Source of the DNA: Stomoxys calcitrans
Lineage: Eukaryota > Arthropoda > Insecta > Diptera > Muscidae
Assembly (NCBI RefSeq): GCF_963082655.1
Contig: NC_081552.1
Span: 54,834,286-54,898,285 of the forward strand
Length of the DNA: 64,000 nucleotides
Direction: 5' to 3'
Part shown: positions 58,347 to 64,000 of the stretch, piece after piece
How positions within the stretch are numbered: the stretch's first letter is position 1
Layout: each line of letters begins with the position of its first letter
The notes under the pieces: generated by a model
Databases searched by the model: none
The model's input: only the letters and a program-made list of their open reading frames with translations
Told to the model about the DNA's origin: nothing
Program-made: the position numbers and the translations under genes

Positions 58347-60480
58347 ACTAGCTGACCCGGGCCCGCTCCGCTGCGCCTTCTTTTACTTTATGTGGAACAA
58401 AAGTTTCCTTGGAACATTTATTTTCGGCAATTAAAGATCTTTTAGTGAAATACCACGCTACGAAAATAGTATATCGCTTGACTAACAGTTTAACAATATA
58501 AGTGCCTTTATCTGAATCCCATATGATCTATATTGGTCTACGAATTTAAGTTTGGATGTAAGGTGTACTCCATTCTTAAAATACTTAATTTCAGCTCGAT
58601 ATTCTCATGATGTCTGATTAAGTGGTGTTTTCGGCGGTGAGGTGGTCCCCCAGATACTTGGCCCTGAAAAAATTTCAGCATCGTGCTCTTCTCTCAAATA
58701 CAATTTATTGAAACCCCATATTGCCATTGGCTTAAGAGGAGTTTACAGGATAAGGCGTTTCTAATTCTCAAATACCTTTCATTTGAGCAACATATTGGAA
58801 TGGTCGAAATTTCTTTTTCCTTTGCGGGTGTTTTGGGAAAGGGGTGATGCCCTACATACATGGTCCTACATTTGGATATCAAATTCGTATTCTACTCCCA
58901 AATACCTTTATTTGAGCCCCATATTGCGATGATCACTAAAAAATAGCTGTTTGTGGGGTATTTTGGTAAAGGGGTAGACCTCCAGAAAATTGGTTCCGAA
59001 AATAGGTATCAATACTTGCTCTACCCCCCAATACCTTTCGTTTAAGCCCCATATTGTCATGGTCGGTAAATATGCCCGATTAAGGGGTGTTTTGGGGAGT
59101 GGTCCCCCAAATTCTAAGCCCTGAAAATATATCAGCAACGTGCTCTATTCTCATATATCTATATATCATTTATTTGAACTCCATATTGTCTTTGCCCTCG
59201 AAATTGGATATCAAATTCGTTTTCTAATCTCATTGCAAAATTCAGCAAATATGTCCGGTTTGGGGTATTGGCCCTAAAAATGAATATTTAGTTCCACTCT
59301 CTTTAAGACCCAAATTGTCTTGGTTAGCAAATACGTCCTATTTGGGGGTTGTTATGGTGGTGGGACGTGCGCTAGACAGTTGTTGATATCAGATACATGG
59401 TCTACTCCCACATACCTTTAATTTGAGCCCAATATCTCCATAGTCGGCAAACATGTCCGACTTGAGGGGTGTTTTGGGGGATGGGCGGCCACTCAGTGAG
59501 TTGGCCTTGAAAATATATATCGGATTCGTGTTCTACTTTAAAAACCCTCTTATTTGAGTCTCATATTGCAATAGTCAGAAAATACTAAATACTAATAGTC
59601 AGAAAATACTATTTGGGTGGTGTTGTGGGGGTGGGTGGCCCCATTGACACTTGTCCAGAATAATGATATCAAAATCGTGCTTTACTCCTAAAGACCTTTC
59701 ATTTGAGCCTCATATTGCTATGGTCGTAAATTTGTCCCCTTTGGGGATGTTTTTGGTGAGAGGCGTTGGCCCATATTTGGATATTAGATTCGTATTCTGC
59801 ATTCAAATACCTTTTATTTAAGCCCCATATTCCCATGGTCAGTAAATAAGTCCTGTTTGGGTGGTGTTTTGGGAAAGGGGTGGACCCCCGGAAACGTGGT
59901 CCCACATTTGGATATCAGATTCGTATTCTACTCGCAGATACCTTTCATTTGAGTCCCATATTGCCATAGTCGGTAAATATGTCCGATTTAGGGGTTTTTT
60001 TTGGGGGTTGGGGTGGTCCCCCTAGCACTTGGTCCGACAATTGGATATCAGATACGTTTTCTTTTCCTAAATACCTTTCTTTTGAGTCCCATATTGTCGT
60101 GATTGGTCTAAATATATGTTTGGTAGGTTTACGGGTGGGGCAGCCCCCCTAGGTACCCCATCCGAAATTTGGATACCAATTTTTTTATTTTTAGGGTACT
60201 ATATGAGAGCACACCTTAATCGCACTACCCATGTCCGAGATCTGGCGTTTCTGAAAATTAGGGTAAGGGGGAGGGTCCGCACCCCCCTCCAGATATCAAA
60301 AAAAGTATTAGTACCCTATAGTAAGTATTAGTAGTACCCTATTTGTACCACGGGGTCACTTGCACCATCTGTATAAATTTCAAGAAAATCGGTTCAGCCG
60401 TGTCTGAGTCTAAAAGGAACACACAAAGATACAAACAAACAAACCTACAAACAAACACAAATTGTTTTTTATATATAAGA
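58347..60480 (+). repeat. Family Z, near full-length copy
   Basis: It has the same start ('ctagctgacccgggcccgct') and end ('aaaatcggttcagccgtgtc', then 'acaaacaaacctacaaacaa', then 'tttttatatataagat') as the copy at 15548-17970. It is a little shorter because some units are missing. It starts only 25 bases beyond the LTR element. No coding content. Confidence 0.7.
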
Positions 60481-60840
60481 TATAAACATACAAAACAATT
60501 AAGTAGTTTATTTATCTAATACGACAGTTGATTCCTTAACTAATAATGTTAGCTTCTCAGCGTCTAGTGTCTGCATATTTCCATCAATGTAAGTGATTTT
60601 CGCAAATCATGGTCCTTTTCCGTTTTCGTCGATCGTCAACGTTGGGGAGTCCGTTTTTACTATTCTTATGTTTCTCATAGTTTTCCTGGGGCGGGTTATT
60701 GGCCCAGCGCCACAACCGCATGGATTTGGGTGATTGCACATGAATCCCTCGTTGGGGCGAGCCGCTTGGCCCAAAATGCGACGCTCACCTCCAGGCGCTC
60801 TTAATCTGGAAACATACACTGATGTTGGCCATTGTTTATT
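60481..60840 (-). other. Unidentified open frame joined to a mariner remnant
   Basis: The minus-strand frame continues from the transposase (ending LIDA near 60841) into 80 residues unlike any mariner protein. It has a Cys cluster 'CNHPNPCGCGAG' and 'RNIRIVKTDSPTLTIDENG'. It stops at 60607, and after a frame change 'FAKITYIDGNMQTLDAEKLT' runs on to about 60500. The shift between the two suggests a decayed exon or part of another mobile element. I do not recognise it. Confidence 0.35.
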
Positions 60841-61523
60841 TGCGTCAATTAAAGCGGGCGTGACTAAATAGACATGAGCTTTAACACAGCCCCACAAAAA
60901 AAAGTCTAAATGCGTTACATCGCACGATCTAGGCGGCCAACTGATCGGTCCCGAACGTGAATTAAAATGCTCACCGAACTCGCCTCTTAATAAGTCCATT
61001 GTTACGCGTGCTGTGTGGCTTGTGGCACCATCTAGTTGAAACTACATGTCATGCTATTCAAGCTCTTGAATTTTGGGCAAAAAAACGTTGGATATCATCA
61101 CACGATAGCTTTCATCATTCATAGTTACGTTACGATTCGGTTCATCGTTGAGAAAGTACGGTCCAATGATGCCGACAGTCCATAAACCGCACCAAACTGT
61201 AACATTTTCTGGATGCTTTGGAAGCTCTTGTAACGCTTCTGGCTGATCTTCACTTCAAAATCGAAAATTCTGCTTATTTACGTACCCATTGAGCCAAAAA
61301 ATGAGCTTCGTCGCTGAACGCACACACACGATTAACTTCCTGAACAGAACACTCATTTTGATAGTAAAATTCAATAATTTGCAAGCGTTGTTCGTTTGTA
61401 AGACGATTCATGGTTAAATAATAGGCCAAACTGGAGATGTTTGACAGTGAAACAAAACACGAAACGTGCGTAAGCTTTGTTAACCATTGTTGCCAAAAAT
61501 AGAATAGCTAAAAAATCACCCTC
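60841..61523 (-). pseudogene. Mariner-family transposase remnant
   Basis: The right end is a TIR ('aaaaaatcaccctc', inverse of GGGTGATTTTTT) next to TA. The minus-strand ATG at 61411 begins a helix-turn-helix start (TNEQRLQIIEFYYQ), then a deletion leads to 'VCAFSDEAHFWLNGYVNK' with the first catalytic Asp. 'VTVWCGLWTVGIIGPYFLND' follows. The second-Asp box is destroyed. 'WPPRSCDVTHLDFFLWGCVK' keeps the third region. The left end is missing. It is the same family as 24518-25340. Confidence 0.75.
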
Positions 61524-61599
61524 TACATACACTTATTTTAATCGGTCGCTTTACTTTGATGTCACAGTATCGATAAATTATTTTAACATATTTATATTT

Positions 61600-62870
61600 T
61601 AATCTTCTTCAACTTTCTTCGTTAGGGGTCGTGAGTTTAGAATGTTTTCTACGTAATACATCGTCGTGGAGTCCGGCGTGTGGTAGAATGTTCATCAGAA
61701 TAGATTTTGCTGACCGAATCATTCGCCCCCATATGGGTGGAAGATGGGCAAATGAAAATCTACTCAATCATCGGGTGTTCTCTTTGAAGATTATTTGTGG
61801 ATATTTTTCAATTTCTTCTTCCAGTATTTGGCTTGTTCCACGAAAATTCGTTCCATTATCTGACATAATGCGGTTCGGAACTTCACGATGGGAAATGACT
61901 TGTTTTTGCACAAGTAGAAAATGGTCAGTGGAAAATGATGGGGCAATTTCTATATGTACCGCACCAACCGTCATGCGAGTGAACAAAACGCCTCATCGTT
62001 TATCTCTGCGCCTTCGGACAACCACTTCAAAGGGGTCAAAGTTATTTATGCCTGTAAAATAGAACGAAGATGTAAACGCTGAAAGTGTCTCCATTGGCAG
62101 TCTGCCAATTTTCGGAGGTATAGGTCGACCAATCTTATTTTTGCAGTATTGAAAACTTTTTGCTACTTTACGGACCGTAACTCGTAGTCCTGGTATTCAA
62201 AAGCGTTGGTGGACTTTATTAAGGACCTTATAATTATAATACTTACGATGATAGAAGTCCAATAATAGCTGTGTTACTCTATGTTTCTGAGGAAGAATAA
62301 TGGGTCTTTTCGTGTCAATTGGGATATTGTGAACTACATCGATACGGTCTTTAACGCGTAACACCATGTTTCGACTTGGAGCAAATCAGGATTTGCTACG
62401 GGATTTCGGAAATCTCGTGTTTTGCAAGGAGGTTTCCCGTACATTTTCAATGTGAACAAATCTATTTATTTGAGGAGATTTGCAGGGAATCTCCTTGCAG
62501 ATTCAAATGCAACACTGCGTTTGCATTGTATACGGACCGTAACTCGTAGTCCTGGTATTCAAAAGCGTTGGTGGACTTTATTAAGGACCTTAAATTGATA
62601 ATACTTACGATGATAGAAGTCCAATAATAGCTGTGTTACTCTATGTTTCTGATGAAGAATAATGGGTCTTTTCGTGTCAGTTGGGATATTGTGAACTACA
62701 TCGATACGGTCTTTAACGCGTAATACCATGTTTCGACTTGGAGCAAATCAGGATTTGCTACGGGATTTCGGAAATCTCGTGTTTTGCAACGAGGTTTCCC
62801 GTACATTTTCAATGTGAACAAATCTACTTATTTGAGGAGATTTGCAGGGAATCTCCTTGCAGATTCAAAT
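61600..62870 (-). pseudogene. BEL/Pao pol fragment: integrase region
   Basis: The minus strand reads 'VVHNIPIDTKRPIILPQKHR' and 'LLLDFYHRKYYNYKVLNKVH', the zinc-binding start of a BEL/Pao integrase. 'FQYCKNKIGRP' and 'FTGINNFDPFEVVVRRRR' follow. Next is the catalytic core at 61986-61768 with 'MTVGAVHIEIA' (usual Arg now Gly) and 'PNRIMSDNGTNFRGTSQILE', which keeps an Asp. Downstream sequence near 61720 reads 'PHMGG'. Stops and frame shifts are present, and no LTR is visible in the window. Confidence 0.7.
62169..62870. repeat. 340-bp direct duplication inside the BEL/Pao fragment
   Basis: 62169-62508 and 62531-62870 are nearly identical, 362 bases apart, with a 22-base spacer. Only a few substitutions were noticed. 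It repeats the zinc-binding part of the integrase and an adjoining non-coding stretch. Confidence 0.9.
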
Positions 62871-63210
62871 ACCGGTTATTATTGGGATTTTTTTGCTGCA
62901 CCTTTTTTTAACATCTGACAATTTCTTATTGAAATTATACAATTTAGTAGTAATTTAATGAAATCGTTTCACAAACTTAATTGCTGGCCGCAATATTTAT
63001 ACTGAACACAATAAGAATGCTAATTGCAATAAACACGCTATCAATAACGTCACTGTTGACAAATAAAAACCCCATAAATCTTAGTGGAAACGGGTTTTGG
63101 AGATGATCTCAAATCAAGTGGATTGAGGCTCTAGTAGAAACATGGTTTAAGACACCAATTTCATCCAAATGAGGTGAGCATTTAAACAATGAACTACGTG
63201 GTAACAGAGA
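62871..63210. other. No recognisable feature
   Basis: AT-rich sequence with no gene or repeat that I can name. Confidence 0.4.
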
Positions 63211-63280
63211 TTTTTATACCCACCACCATAGGATAGGGGTATATTCGAAATATATATATATATATATATTTATATGTATA
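63211..63280 (-). repeat. Family E terminus fragment plus (TA)n microsatellite
   Basis: 'tttttatacccaccaccat' and 'aggataggggtatattcgaa' match the E terminus, followed by about 20 bases of TA repeat. The rest of E is missing. Confidence 0.6.
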
Positions 63281-63690
63281 TAAATTGTGCCACTGTATGA
63301 CGTTTACAGCCCAGATGCAGTACGCGCCCAAGATAACGGCCCTAATTGGGCCGCTTTTGCTGCCGCGCAATTTCAGTTTTACGTGGCCAACATCGTATCT
63401 TTTGGACCAATTAAGATAACTGAATGATTTAAATTGTATATGAAAGATAACTGTTCAGGCTATGAAATTAATGTTTGAAAAAGGTGCCTTGTAGGTGCTT
63501 AGTTATAGCCCATCAAAGTCAGAATTTGTGGACTAATTATAAATAAGTGGATTAAAAAAAATAATTTTGTAAATTTTATATTTTTTCCCCGTTTTTTAAA
63601 GCTTTAATGTTTTAAAGCTATTAACTAAAAAATAAAAAAAAATTCAACTTTCTGTTAAATTTTCACCGGAATTCGTATATAAATCTATGT
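63281..63690. other. No recognisable gene
   Basis: A GC-richer block (63300-63400) followed by AT-rich sequence. I see no supported feature. Confidence 0.4.
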
Positions 63691-64000
63691 ATGCCTTAAA
63701 GACTAAGCATTTCTAAACTATAGTTTTTCTTTTTTTCATGCCTGTGAGCCATGCTTGAGCCGACTTCATATATCCTTCAAATTGAAACATTACTCGTCAG
63801 CAATAATGCACTGATGATGCACGTGGATTTTTTTTCCAGTGAAGGGAAACATCAGATACTAGCCGCAAAGGAACAACATATGCCAAAAACATATTTGCCT
63901 CCGATATTGTTTCATCGGAAGATATTCTTTGCTTATCCTGATGATCCATCGCAACCTCATTTTCAAGTAGACTCTCCTGCAGGCTGGTTTTCGCAGAGAC
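63690..64000 (-). pseudogene. Probable hAT transposase C-terminal remnant at the window edge
   Basis: The minus strand reads 'SLQESLLENEVAMDHQDKQR' and then 'VSDVSLHWKKN', followed by 'ASSV' and, after a stop, 'MFQFEGYMKSAQAWLTGM'. This order resembles the hAT dimerisation region (DPLxWWKxN...PASSVxxER.F...). The family call is from memory of the pattern. The plus strand has a competing frame from ATG 63751 to the window end (at least 83 codons) of no known family. One of the two is a shadow. Confidence 0.35.

Overview
This is non-coding-rich, repeat-dominated nuclear DNA from a higher fly. The repeat families and the intron style point to a calyptrate or muscid dipteran (Stomoxys, Haematobia or Musca type), but the sequence alone does not fix the species. 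I find one convincing intact host gene, a three-exon minus-strand gene at 22858-23823 for a secreted peritrophin-type chitin-binding protein. Nearly everything else is transposable-element DNA, much of it nested. The family labels E and Z below are my own local names.

Layout. 1-5257: inverted, decayed copies of family Z (about 130-150-bp sub-repeats) with a small palindrome. 5258-9867: a LOA/I-type non-LTR element (minus) with most of its RT deleted. 9868-10580: family E (153-bp tandem units). 10796-11890: an RTE-like fragment (plus). 12868-18165: more Z copies, one carrying a 238-bp mariner MITE. 18166-22580: a second LOA-like element split by a 5'-truncated RTE-like element with an exact 11-bp target duplication. 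22858-23890: the peritrophin gene and its TATA box. 23957-25568: a nest of four elements (palindromic hAT MITE, then a hAT-like element, then mariner, then a tRNA-derived SINE). 25794-28571: three E copies. 30456-33275: a mariner end and a nearly complete but broken RTE-like element. 33776-35815: RT and LOA fragments and a GGTACT-rich repeat. 35906-44728: E copies surrounding a CR1-like element whose ORF1 carries a PHD finger.

44832-58321 is the most intact mobile element: a 13.5-kb Ty3/Gypsy LTR retrotransposon. It has near-identical 2-kb LTRs, a 4-bp target duplication, a tRNA-Lys-like primer binding site, an LTR core promoter, intact gag and intact pol. A canonical -1 frameshift heptamer lies exactly where the two frames begin to overlap. 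Between pol and the 3' LTR there is 3.5 kb with no env. It holds tandem repeats and, on the opposite strand, a chain of five phase-compatible exon-like blocks with good splice sites. That chain looks like a host gene fragment captured with its introns.

58347-64000: another Z copy, a mariner remnant fused to an unidentified ORF, a BEL/Pao integrase fragment with a 340-bp duplication, and a probable hAT remnant at the window edge. Apart from the peritrophin gene and the LTR element, no coding unit looks functional.
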